This document shows positions 11,659-19,935 of a DNA stretch of 36,235 nucleotides, in pieces (the first letter of the stretch is position 1; each line of letters starts with the position of its first letter). Origin of the DNA: Streptomyces sp. CBMA123 (GTDB lineage: Bacteria; Actinomycetota; Actinomycetes; Streptomycetales; Streptomycetaceae); NCBI RefSeq assembly GCF_014596465.1, contig NZ_MECK01000620.1:1-36235 (forward strand), written 5' to 3'. Both the position numbers and the translations under genes were made by a program. The notes under the pieces are model-generated. The model saw nothing but the letters and a program-made list of their open reading frames with translations. It searched no databases and was not told the origin of the DNA.

Positions 11659-11685
11659 GCCCGGCCGGCTCAGCCCGCCGGGCTC
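11657..11685. terminator. Terminator-like inverted repeat between convergent genes
   Basis: An 8-bp GAGCCCGG stem pairs with CCGGGCTC across a 13-nt loop, between the phosphatase stop (overlapping it) and the stop of the convergent aldolase gene. Further GCCGGGCTCAGC copies follow, so other pairings are possible. Confidence 0.55.
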
Positions 11686-11700
11686 AGCAGAGCGCCGGGC

Positions 11701-12750
<1,050 letters not shown>

Positions 12751-12925
12751 GGCGGGAAGGCCTCTCGTTCCAGGACGGTGCGGTCGCGGATCCCCGCACG
12801 CGCGAAACCCTGCCCGGTCGGTTCTTGATGGAAAGTCAGTGAATGGAGTTCGGATAGCCGGTGACGAACTCATCTGCCGAGTCGCCGACTTGGGGTGCGG
12901 ACAGCCCCCACCTCGAACTCTTCGG

Positions 12926-12955
12926 ATGCTATTCAGCGCGCCGATCCGCCGTCAA
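12926..12955 (-). promoter_or_regulatory. Sigma70-type promoter candidate for the aldolase
   Basis: On the minus strand TTGACG (12955-12950) and TAGCAT (12931-12926) are separated by 18 nt, a near-consensus housekeeping (HrdB) promoter. It predicts transcription from about 12919. Confidence 0.55.
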
Positions 12956-13024
12956 GGGTGGTCTTGATCTCCTCGCCGGAAGAACGCCAAGTCAGCTCGA
13001 TTGATCGTGAGTTCATTCTTTTGC

Positions 13025-13053
13025 TTGCACAGCCGGTGGGCAGCTCCTACTGT
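13025..13053 (+). promoter_or_regulatory. Sigma70-type promoter candidate for the piperazate genes
   Basis: TTGCAC (13025-13030) and TACTGT (13048-13053) are separated by 17 nt. This predicts a transcript starting near 13060, about 110 nt before the GTG of the N-hydroxylase gene. Confidence 0.55.
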
Positions 13054-13168
13054 CATGGAGTGATCAGGAGTCGCGGCAGCGTGCTGCCCTGAGCACCGTC
13101 ATCGGTCGGCCTGACTCGGCGTCGACCCAGACAAGGCCATCCCCAAAAGGGAGAGAGCAGGGAAGTCC

Positions 13169-14470
13169 GTGGGTGAGCGGCAGCGGTCCGGCGTGGTCGC
13201 CGGAACCGGCATCGTCGACGTGGCCGGAATCGGCTTCGGCCCCTCGAATCTGGCCCTCGCGGCCGCCATCGCGGAGACCGCCGACGGGGCCCCGGTGACC
13301 GCGCGCTTCTTCGAGGCGCAGCCGCGTTTCGGCTGGCACCGGGGCATGCTGATCGAGGGCGCGACCATGCAGGTCTCGTACCTCAAGGACCTGGTGACGA
13401 TGCGGAATCCGCGGAGTCCGTACTCGTTCCTGTGCTATCTGCAGGCGAAGGACCGGCTGGCGGACTTCATCAACACCAAGTCCGCCTACCCGCTGCGGGT
13501 GGAGTTCCACGACTACCTGGAGTGGGTTGCGGAGAGCTTCGCGGACCTCGTCTCCTACGGGTCGCGGGTGGTGGCGGTCGAGCCGGTCACCGGCGAGCAG
13601 GGGATCGAGTTCCTGGACGTGGTCTTCGTCGCGGCCGACGGCACCCGGCAGGTCCAGCGCGCCCGCCACCTGGTGGTCGCCGCCGGGATCGAGCCGCGGC
13701 TGCCCGCCGAACTGCCGGTCTCGGCCCGGATCTGGCACACCTCCGGGTTCCTGCCGGAGGTGGAGCGGATCGCGCCGCAGGACCCGCGCTCCTTCGTGGT
13801 GCTGGGTTCGGGCCAGAGCGCGGCGGAGGCGATCGAGCACCTCCACGCGCGCTTCCCTCGGGCGCAGGTGCACTCGGTGCACGCCCGGTACGGCTTCAGC
13901 GTCGCCGACGACAGCCCGTTCGCCAACCAGGTGTTCAATCCCGAGGCGGTGGACCGTTTCCACACCGCGCCGGACGACGTCCGACAGCGCCTCGTCGAAT
14001 ATCACGCCAGTACCAACTACGCGGTGGTGGACGCCGATCTGCTGAACTCGCTGTTCCGGCAGGCGTATCTGGAAAAGGTGGCCGGAAAGCCCCGGCTGCA
14101 TTTCCACAACGTCTCCCGGATCCGCGAAGTGGCGGAAACTCCGGACGGTCTGCGGGTCGACGTCGAATCACTGTCCTCTGGCACCAGCACCGTCATCGAG
14201 GCGCAGGCGCTGGTGTGCGCGACCGGGTACACCCGCACCGATCCGGCGGTGTTCCTGGACGGCCTGCTGCCGCACTGCCGGTTCGACGACCAGGGCCGGC
14301 TGCGGCTGGACCGGGAGCACCGGGTGGTCACCGACGACGGCGTGCGGTGCGGGATCTACGTCCAGGGCTTCGGCGAGCACAGCCACGGGCTCTCCGAGAC
14401 CCTGCTGTCGCTCTCCGCCGTCCGGGCCGGGGAGATCGGCGACATGCTCGTCAAGGCGCTGTCCGGCTGA
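13169..14470 (+). CDS. N-hydroxylating L-ornithine monooxygenase (KtzI/PvdA type)
   Basis: A 433-residue flavoprotein of the ornithine/lysine N-monooxygenase family. The FAD site Gly-Ile-Gly-Phe-Gly-Pro-Ser-Asn lies near residue 20, the NADPH site Val-Leu-Gly-Ser-Gly-Gln-Ser-Ala-Ala-Glu near 210, and an Ala-Thr-Gly-Tyr motif near 350. The segment Asp-Arg-Leu-Ala-Asp-Phe-Ile-Asn resembles ornithine N5-hydroxylases more than lysine enzymes. The product N5-hydroxyornithine is a precursor of hydroxamates or of piperazic acid; the next gene encodes a KtzT-like protein, which favours piperazic acid, as in kutzneride biosynthesis. The GTG follows a GCAGGGA site. Lysine hydroxylation remains possible until tested. 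Confidence 0.92.
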   Translation: MGERQRSGVVAGTGIVDVAGIGFGPSNLALAAAIAETADGAPVTARFFEAQPRFGWHRGMLIEGATMQVSYLKDLVTMRNPRSPYSFLCYLQAKDRLADFINTKSAYPLRVEFHDYLEWVAESFADLVSYGSRVVAVEPVTGEQGIEFLDVVFVAADGTRQVQRARHLVVAAGIEPRLPAELPVSARIWHTSGFLPEVERIAPQDPRSFVVLGSGQSAAEAIEHLHARFPRAQVHSVHARYGFSVADDSPFANQVFNPEAVDRFHTAPDDVRQRLVEYHASTNYAVVDADLLNSLFRQAYLEKVAGKPRLHFHNVSRIREVAETPDGLRVDVESLSSGTSTVIEAQALVCATGYTRTDPAVFLDGLLPHCRFDDQGRLRLDREHRVVTDDGVRCGIYVQGFGEHSHGLSETLLSLSAVRAGEIGDMLVKALSG

Positions 14471-14481
14471 CCGGGGCGCCG

Positions 14482-14575
14482 CGCCGGGCCACCGGCACGC
14501 CCGGACGCCGGGCCACCGGCACGCCGGAACACCGGCACGCCTGAACGCCGGCATGCCGCAACGCCGCAGCGCCGA
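14482..14575. repeat. Degenerate tandem repeats between the two piperazate genes
   Basis: Two adjacent 24-bp copies (14482-14505, 14506-14529), differing only at the end, are followed by several 16-bp partial copies built on the same CGCCGGCACGCC core. They fill most of the 128-bp gap between the stop of the monooxygenase and the ribosome site of the next gene. No hairpin typical of a terminator stands out, so read-through is likely. Confidence 0.7.
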
Positions 14576-14598
14576 ACCGCTGAGAGGGAGAAGGACGA

Positions 14599-15252
14599 GT
14601 GTTCACGCCGAAGCTCTACCAGGTGGACGGGGACGACTGGCCGCTGCGGGTCGTCGAGCGGCATCCGCTCGCGGTGCTCACCAGCAACGGGCACCCGACG
14701 CCCAACGCCACCCACATCCCGGTGATCGTGCCGCCGGACACCACCGTCGGCAGCCCGCTGCTCGGGATGCGCCTGTGGACCCACATGACCCGGGCGAACC
14801 CGCACTTCCGGCAGCTCGTCGCCGACGGCGGCGGCCCGGCGAAGCTGGTCTTCCACGGCCCGGACGGCTACGTCACGCCGACCCTCTACTCCGCCCCGAT
14901 GGTCTCGCCGACCTGGAACTACGTGGCGGTCCACCTGGAGGGCACGGTGGAACTCGCCGGGGACGACGAGACCCTGACCATCGTCCACACCACCGCGCAG
15001 ACGCTGGAGGACCGGTTCGGGGACAAGATGCCGCTCGCCCCCTCGCTGGAGTACCACCGGCAGATCGTGGGCGCGGTCGGCGGCATCCACTTCACCGTGA
15101 CCAAGGTCGAGGCGATGTTCAAGCTGAGCCAGGAGAAGGACGCCGAGGTCCGGCAGCGGGTGATCGACCGGTTCGCCGACAGCGGCTCGGGGCTGCACCG
15201 GGAGGTGGCCGACACCATGCGGGCGCTGCGGCTGGGCACCGAGGCCGGCTGA
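14599..15252 (+). CDS. Piperazate synthase candidate (KtzT/PaiB-like)
   Basis: A 217-residue protein of the PaiB / 'FMN-binding negative transcriptional regulator' family: Met-Phe-Thr-Pro-Lys start, His-Pro-Thr-Pro-Asn-Ala-Thr-His-Ile-Pro, a central Trp-Asn-Tyr-Val-Ala-Val-His strand and the C-terminal Phe-Lys-Leu-Ser-Gln-Glu-Lys motif. Piperazate synthases such as KtzT (kutznerides) are haem-dependent members of this family that cyclise N5-hydroxyornithine by forming an N-N bond. Position directly after an ornithine N-hydroxylase, on the same strand and in a peptide synthetase cluster, is the standard signature of that pathway. GTG start with AGAAGGA upstream. A true PaiB-type regulator is the alternative but fits the context poorly. 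Confidence 0.88.
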   Translation: MFTPKLYQVDGDDWPLRVVERHPLAVLTSNGHPTPNATHIPVIVPPDTTVGSPLLGMRLWTHMTRANPHFRQLVADGGGPAKLVFHGPDGYVTPTLYSAPMVSPTWNYVAVHLEGTVELAGDDETLTIVHTTAQTLEDRFGDKMPLAPSLEYHRQIVGAVGGIHFTVTKVEAMFKLSQEKDAEVRQRVIDRFADSGSGLHREVADTMRALRLGTEAG

Positions 15253-15259
15253 GCCGGAG

Positions 15260-15304
15260 AACGCCGGAGGCCCGGGGCGGGTACCGCCCCGGGCCTCCGG
15301 CGTT
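15260..15304. terminator. Strong bidirectional terminator
   Basis: A perfect 21-bp stem (15260-15280 with 15284-15304) and a 3-nt loop between the convergent piperazate synthase and mbtH genes. Confidence 0.88.
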
Positions 15305-15318
15305 CCCGTCCGGGCGGG

Positions 15319-15531
15319 TCAGCCCTGGGCGGAGTCCATGGCGCGCCGCAGGCTCAGCGGGCGCATGTCCGTCCACACCTGCGCCACGTGGTCCAGGCAC
15401 TCCTGGCGGGTCCCCGCGAAGCCCTCGGCCCGCCAGCCGGCCGGGACGTCCCGCTCGGCCGGCCAGACGGAGTACTGCTCCTCGTCGTTGAGGACCACCA
15501 GGTGCCGGCGGTCGTCGTCGAGCTCGCTCAT
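15319..15531 (-). CDS. MbtH-like NRPS accessory protein
   Basis: A 70-residue protein with the whole MbtH signature: Asn-Asp-Glu-Glu-Gln-Tyr-Ser-Val-Trp-Pro, Val-Pro-Ala-Gly-Trp and Trp-Thr-Asp-Met-Arg-Pro-Leu-Ser-Leu-Arg. MbtH proteins bind the small side of adenylation domains and are often needed for their solubility and activity. The ATG follows GGAAGGA. It is the last gene of the minus-strand group NRPS - SHMT-like - mbtH, separated from the SHMT-like gene by an inverted-repeat element (15578-15751), which may weaken or create its transcription. It is the only MbtH gene in the window and may serve several of the A domains. Confidence 0.95.
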   Translation of the reverse strand: MSELDDDRRHLVVLNDEEQYSVWPAERDVPAGWRAEGFAGTRQECLDHVAQVWTDMRPLSLRRAMDSAQG

Positions 15532-15577
15532 GTGCGTTCCTTCCGTTGGGGGCCTGGGAGAGGCCCGGACAGGGCCA

Positions 15578-15751
15578 AGGGCCTGTCTTCACACTCCCGC
15601 CTGCGGGGCGACGCCGGGCCACGCACCTCGCCGCGTTGTCGTCGGTTGCCAATGCGCTGCATTGTCGTCCTCCTCCGCCTTGCGATGCACGCACCCCAAC
15701 GCCGCCCCGCCCGCCCTCCGGGCGGACGACGGGAGTGTGAAGACAGGCCCT
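15578..15751. mobile_element. MITE-like element with perfect 22-bp terminal inverted repeats
   Basis: Positions 15578-15599 and 15730-15751 are perfect 22-bp inverted copies of each other, bounding a 174-bp segment without a convincing gene. The inside holds an imperfect palindrome (CAATGC / GCATTG around 15651-15665) and a repeated TTGTCGTC. Size and termini fit a non-autonomous insertion element (MITE). No clear target-site duplication is visible, so it may be old or the boundaries may be off by a few bases. The right end overlaps the SHMT-like gene's stop codon (15750-15752). A large regulatory hairpin with a 130-nt loop is a less likely reading. Confidence 0.7.
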
Positions 15752-17147
15752 AGTCGATCGGGTAGCCGGGCAGGGGGAACTTGGCCGCCAGTTCGGCGAC
15801 CTGGGAGGAGACCGCGTAGCGGACGTCGTCGGACAGCAGGTAGCTGCGCGGCCCTAGCGGGGTGACGGCGGACAGCACGGTGTCGATCAGCTCGGCGCAG
15901 CGGGCCGCCTCGGGCCCGCCCATCCCCCGGTGCGCGGCGCTGTTGGAGCCGAGCCGCACCCCGCCGCCGACCAGCGGCGGGGTGGTGTCGCCGGGCACCC
16001 GGTTCTTGTTGACCACGATCCCGCACTCCTCCAGCGCCTCCTCGGCCACCAGGCCGCTGAGGCCGCGGGCCCGCAGGTCCACCAGGACGGTGTGGTTGTC
16101 CGTGCCGCCGGAGACGATCGGGTAGCCCCGCTGGGCGAGTTCGGCCGCCATGCCGCGGGAGAAGGCGACGATCCGCCCGGTGGTGGCCGCGAAGCCCGGG
16201 GTCGCCACGATCGCCAGCGCGCGGGCCTTCGCCGCGATGGCGTTCAGCGCGGGGGCGCCCTGGTAGTACGGGAAGATCGCGCGCTGGAGGAAGGCGGCGA
16301 GGTCGCCGTTGCCCCTGGGCGCCGGGGCGTCGTGGTCCCGGCCGACCAGGATCAGGCCGCCGCGCGGGCCGAACAGCTGCTTGTGGGTGCAGGCGGTGGT
16401 GATGTGGGCGTGGTCGACCGGGCTCGGGTGCAGGCCGGTGGCGACCAGCCCGGCGACGTGCGAGATGTCCGCCATCAGGTAGGCGCCGACCTCGTCGGCG
16501 ATGGCCCGGAACCGGGCGAAGTCGACGATCCGGCTGTAGGCCGTCGCCCCGCAGATGATCACCCGGGGGCGGTGCTCCCGGGCCAGCCCGGCCACCTGGT
16601 CGTAGTCGATCAGCCCGTCCGCGTCCAGCCCGTAGCCGACGGCGTCGAAGTACTGCCCGGCGTACGCGGCCGGGCTGCCGTGGGTCAGGTGGCCGCCCTC
16701 GGCCAGGGTCATCCCGAGCAGGGTGTCCCCCGGGTCCAGCAGGGCGGACAGGACGGCGTAGTTGGCGGTGGTCGCCGAGTGCGCCTGGACGTTGGCGTAG
16801 CGGGCGCCGAAGACGCTCCGGGCGCGCTCGATCGCCAGCCGCTCGATGTCGTCGATGACACCGCAGCCGGCGTGGTAGCGGCGGCCCGGGTAGCCCTCCG
16901 CCGTCACGTTCACGGCGGTGGACGCCTGCGCGGCCAGCACCGAGGGGTCGACCACGCTGGAGGAGGCCACCAGGGAGAGGGTGGCGTTCTGCCGGGCCTG
17001 CTCGCGGGCCAGCACCCGGTGCAGCTCCGGGTCGTCGGCGGCGAGCCGCTCGGCGCCGGTGAGCAGCAGGTCGCGCACGATGTCCTCGGAGTCGTCGGCC
17101 TCCTCGGCGTCCTCCGGGGCGCGGGCGGGGGCGGGTGAAGCTGACAT
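15750..17147 (-). CDS. Divergent serine hydroxymethyltransferase-like PLP enzyme
   Basis: A 465-residue SHMT-fold protein. Kept motifs: Glu-Gly-Tyr-Pro-Gly-Arg-Arg-Tyr (84-91), Gly-Gly-His-Leu-Thr-His-Gly (151-157), Asp227-Ile-Ser-His, PLP lysine in Thr-His-Lys256 and Gly-Pro-Arg-Gly-Gly. Changed motifs: the catalytic Glu of the usual Ala-Ser-Glu-Asn stretch is Ser63, Tyr-Tyr-Gly-Gly-Cys is Tyr-His-Ala-Gly-Cys, and Gly-Ser-Gln-Ala-Asn is Ala-Thr-Thr-Ala-Asn. It follows the NRPS gene by 14 bp with its own GAAGGA site, so it is co-expressed with a Ser-type adenylation domain. SHMT-like enzymes in natural product clusters make alpha-methylserine (FmoH of the JBIR-34 pathway) or act as threonine transaldolases (LipK and ObiH types). 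Ordinary folate-linked SHMT activity is doubtful. The stop codon lies partly in the adjacent inverted-repeat element. Confidence 0.88.
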   Translation of the reverse strand: MSASPAPARAPEDAEEADDSEDIVRDLLLTGAERLAADDPELHRVLAREQARQNATLSLVASSSVVDPSVLAAQASTAVNVTAEGYPGRRYHAGCGVIDDIERLAIERARSVFGARYANVQAHSATTANYAVLSALLDPGDTLLGMTLAEGGHLTHGSPAAYAGQYFDAVGYGLDADGLIDYDQVAGLAREHRPRVIICGATAYSRIVDFARFRAIADEVGAYLMADISHVAGLVATGLHPSPVDHAHITTACTHKQLFGPRGGLILVGRDHDAPAPRGNGDLAAFLQRAIFPYYQGAPALNAIAAKARALAIVATPGFAATTGRIVAFSRGMAAELAQRGYPIVSGGTDNHTVLVDLRARGLSGLVAEEALEECGIVVNKNRVPGDTTPPLVGGGVRLGSNSAAHRGMGGPEAARCAELIDTVLSAVTPLGPRSYLLSDDVRYAVSSQVAELAAKFPLPGYPID

Positions 17148-17161
17148 GGGATCGTCCTTCG

Positions 17162-19633
17162 TCAGAGTGGCCGGGCGAGTTCGCGTGCCAACGCGGCCAC
17201 GGTGGGGAAGTCGAACAGGGTCCAGACGTCGAGGTCCACTCCGAGCGCGGCCCGGATCCGGGTCGCCAGCTTCACGGCGGCCAGCGAGTGGCCGCCCAGT
17301 TCGAAGTAGTCCTCGTGGCGGCCGACCTCGGCGACGCCCAGCGACTGGGCGAACAGCGCGCGCAGGGCCGACTCCAGTCCGGATCCGGTGTCCTCGGCGT
17401 CCTCGGTCTCCCCGGCTTCCCCGGTTTCCCAGGCGTCGTCGGCGGGGGCCTGAGCCTGGGGCTGGGCCTGGTTCTGGGGCTGGGCCTGGGGCTGAGCGGC
17501 CGGCTGGGCGAGGTCGGCCAGGGCACGGCGGTCGAGCTTGCCGTTGGCCGATGTGGGCAGCGCGGCCAGCACGGTGAACTGCTTGGGGACCAGGTAGCCG
17601 GGAAGCAGCCCGGCGAGCGCGGAACGGCATCGCTCCGGGTCGAGGGCACCCGGCGCGGTCGGGACCAGGAAGGCGGCCAGCCGGCGGGCGCCGTCCGGCC
17701 CGACCGGGAGCACGGCGGCCTGGGCGACGCCCGGCAGGCCGCGCAGCACGGTCTCGACCTCGCCCGGTTCGATCCGGAACCCGCTGATCTTGACCTGGTC
17801 GTCCAGTCGCCCGAGGTACTCGATCCGCCCGTCGGTGCGGTGCCGGGCGAGGTCGCCGGTCCGGTAGAGCCGGCCGCCCGGGGTGAAGGGGTCGGCAACG
17901 AACCGCTCCCGGGTCAACTCCGGCTGCCGGTGGTAGCCGAGGGCGACCTGCACCCCGCCGATGCACAGTTCGCCCACCACACCGACCGGCACCGGTTCGA
18001 GCCGCTCGTCCAGAACGTACAGCCCGGTGTTGGCGATCGGCCGGCCGATCGGTACGTCACGCCCGGCGAACTCCCGGGTGGCCTGCCAGTGCGAGACCTC
18101 GATGGAGGCCTCGGTGGGCCCGTAGAGGTTGTGCAGTTCGCAGTCCAGCCGCTCGAAGAAGGCCCGGACGGTCGACGGGGTGAGCGCCTCGCCGCTGGCG
18201 AACACCAGCCGCAGGCCGGCGCAGTGCTCGGCCAGTTCGTCCTCTTCGAGGAAGGCGTCCAGCATGGACGGCACGAAGTGGACGACGGTGATGCCCCGGT
18301 CGCGGATGGTCCGCTTGAGGTAGCGGGTGTCCCGGTGACCGCCCGGGCGGGCCACCACCAGGCAGGCGCCGGAGACCAGCGGCCAGAGGAACTCCCAGGC
18401 GGAGACGTCGAATCCGAACGGGGTCTTCTGCAGCACCCGGTCGGCGGGGGTGAGGTCGAAGCGCTGCCGGCGCCAGTGGACGGTGTTGAAGACGCCCGCG
18501 TGCCGGTTGAGCACGCCCTTGGGACGGCCGGTGGAGCCGGAGGTGTAGATCAGGTAGACCGGGGTGTCGCCGGTGATCTCCGGGCGCCCGACGGCCTCCC
18601 CCGGGTCCTCGACGGCCTGTCGGACGGTCAGCGCGGTGACACCCGGGAACGTTTCGAGGTCCTCGGGGCGGCACAGCACCGTCCGGGCGCCGGAGTCCTC
18701 GATCAGGTGGCGCACCCGCTCGGCGGGCAGTTCGGGATCGAGCGGCAGGTAGGCGAGCCCGGCCTTGAGCACCCCGAGGATCGCCACCACCAGCTCGGTC
18801 GAGCGCTCCAGGTGGATGCCGACGAAGCCGGATCCCTGGGCGGACAGCAGCCGGCGGCTCACCAGACCCGCCCGGCGGTCGAGTTCGGCGTAGCTGAGCA
18901 GCTCGCCCTCGAACTCGACGGCGGGCGCGGACGGGGTCGCCCGGGCCTGCTCCTCGAAGGCGGCCACCACGGTGGAGTCCGGATAGGGCGTCCGGGTGCC
19001 GTTCCAGTCCGTGAGGATCCGCTCGCGTTCCTCCGCCGAGCCGAACCGGGCCCGCCGGGCCGGGGCGTCGGGGTCGGTGACCAGCGCCTCCAACAGCCGG
19101 GCGGCGTGGGCCAGCACGCGTTCGGCGGTGGGTCGGTCCAGCAGCGCCGGGTCGTACGAGGCTTCCAGCGCGGCGCCCGGGCCGTCGGCGCGCAGCAGCA
19201 CGGTCAGCGGGGCGTCCGACTCCGGGCCCGGCCCGGCGGGTCGGGTGCCGAGGTCCTGTCCGGTCGATCTGCCCGGCACGATCGGCCGGACAGGGCCGAG
19301 GTCCTGCCAGATCCGGCGCAGGCTCACCTCGTCGGCGACCGTGATCCGGGCCTCGTCGGGGCCGTCCGGCCGCTCCAGTGTGACCATGACCTCGTCCTGG
19401 CCGCCGTAGTGGTGCAGCAGGACGGCGAGGACGGCCGCGAGCCCGGTGTCCGGGCTGCCGCCCAGCTCCTGACCGAGGCTCAGGAAGCGTGCCAGGACCG
19501 GCGCCGGGAGCGGGTGCGTACCCGAAGCACTGCGGCTGACCGGCTGATCGGCGAGCCACCGGTCGCACGGCAACCGCACCATCCCGACGGCCGCCGTCGT
19601 GACGAGGCCACCGGCGGTGTGTGGGCCGGTCAT
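17162..19633 (-). CDS. NRPS: C-lobe remnant - A (Ser-like) - PCP
   Basis: An 823-residue protein. Residues about 20-215 resemble only the C-terminal lobe of a condensation domain; the N-lobe with His-His-x3-Asp-Gly is absent. A full adenylation domain follows (about 222-720: Tyr-Thr-Ser-Gly-Ser-Thr-Gly-Arg-Pro-Lys-Gly, Tyr-Arg-Thr-Gly-Asp, Asn-Gly-Lys near the end), then a Gln/Pro/Ala-rich and acidic linker, then a PCP with Leu-Gly-Gly-His-Ser783. The ten pocket residues read by eye are D-V-W-H-F-S-L-I-E-K. Serine domains have the D-V-W-H-x-S-L-x-D-K pattern, so the pocket is serine-like with Glu in place of Asp at position 331. I chose the ATG at 19633 (GGGAG upstream); a GTG nine codons earlier is possible. 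The SHMT-like gene follows after 14 bp. No termination domain. Confidence 0.92.
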   Translation of the reverse strand: MTGPHTAGGLVTTAAVGMVRLPCDRWLADQPVSRSASGTHPLPAPVLARFLSLGQELGGSPDTGLAAVLAVLLHHYGGQDEVMVTLERPDGPDEARITVADEVSLRRIWQDLGPVRPIVPGRSTGQDLGTRPAGPGPESDAPLTVLLRADGPGAALEASYDPALLDRPTAERVLAHAARLLEALVTDPDAPARRARFGSAEERERILTDWNGTRTPYPDSTVVAAFEEQARATPSAPAVEFEGELLSYAELDRRAGLVSRRLLSAQGSGFVGIHLERSTELVVAILGVLKAGLAYLPLDPELPAERVRHLIEDSGARTVLCRPEDLETFPGVTALTVRQAVEDPGEAVGRPEITGDTPVYLIYTSGSTGRPKGVLNRHAGVFNTVHWRRQRFDLTPADRVLQKTPFGFDVSAWEFLWPLVSGACLVVARPGGHRDTRYLKRTIRDRGITVVHFVPSMLDAFLEEDELAEHCAGLRLVFASGEALTPSTVRAFFERLDCELHNLYGPTEASIEVSHWQATREFAGRDVPIGRPIANTGLYVLDERLEPVPVGVVGELCIGGVQVALGYHRQPELTRERFVADPFTPGGRLYRTGDLARHRTDGRIEYLGRLDDQVKISGFRIEPGEVETVLRGLPGVAQAAVLPVGPDGARRLAAFLVPTAPGALDPERCRSALAGLLPGYLVPKQFTVLAALPTSANGKLDRRALADLAQPAAQPQAQPQNQAQPQAQAPADDAWETGEAGETEDAEDTGSGLESALRALFAQSLGVAEVGRHEDYFELGGHSLAAVKLATRIRAALGVDLDVWTLFDFPTVAALARELARPL
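17441..17511. repeat. Low-complexity DNA encoding a Gln/Ala/Pro linker
   Basis: Repeated GGGCCTGGGGCTG-like units encode alternating Gln-Ala-Gln-Pro residues in the linker between the A and PCP domains. The linker is longer than usual and may let the carrier reach partners on other proteins. Confidence 0.6.
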
Positions 19634-19935
19634 TGGAGACTCCCGAGAGTGAGCATGCACCGGACAGGTTCTGGATCAAGGGATACCTCACCCGTCGAGG
19701 GATGACAACCAACTTCCTTTCGCCCCGGAGTTTTCCGGCCCTCCGCCCGGAAGGATCTTCCGCAGCGTGCGCATCGCTGACAGACTGGTCCTTGATCGCC
19801 CGCCGGCCGGCCCGCCCTTTCCGCCCCGACGCCCCGGGCGGCACGGCGACGCGCCGGCCCTCCGCCCCTGCACTCCGCCCCGGCACTCGCCCCGGCCCTC
19901 CGAACGCCCCGACCCCCTCCAGCGATGGGAGCACG
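19634..19935. other. 302-bp divergent promoter region of two NRPS units
   Basis: This lies between the Ser-type NRPS (-) and the free-standing C domain (+). The half near the minus-strand gene is richer in A/T and carries a promoter-like pair; the other half is a C-rich stretch without stop signals in one frame but with no ribosome site before 19936. No gene is seen. Confidence 0.5.
19680..19708 (-). promoter_or_regulatory. Sigma70-type promoter candidate for the NRPS-SHMT-mbtH unit
   Basis: On the minus strand TTGTCA (19708-19703) and TATCCC (19685-19680) are 17 nt apart, about 45 nt upstream of the ATG at 19633. The -10 element is weak at its last position. Confidence 0.35.

Larger units (their letters stand above)
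12751..13168. other. 418-bp divergent regulatory region
   Basis: This separates the aldolase (-) and the N-hydroxylase (+). It holds a good promoter-like pair in each direction (listed separately) and is visibly richer in A/T around 12830-13060 than the coding DNA. Predicted leaders are long (about 170 nt for the aldolase and 110 nt for the hydroxylase). No gene is seen in it. Confidence 0.6.

Noticed and set aside
13169..14470. Hydroxamate siderophore pathway as the main reading of the N-hydroxylase
   Set aside because: No acyltransferase, IucA/IucC-type synthetase, ferric siderophore binding protein or clear iron box (TTAGGTTAGGCT-like) is seen, and the KtzT-like gene follows directly. Not fully excluded.
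17148..17966. Upstream extension of the SHMT-like protein
   Set aside because: It overlaps the NRPS gene in another frame and has no family sequence; ATG 17147 has a GAAGGA site.
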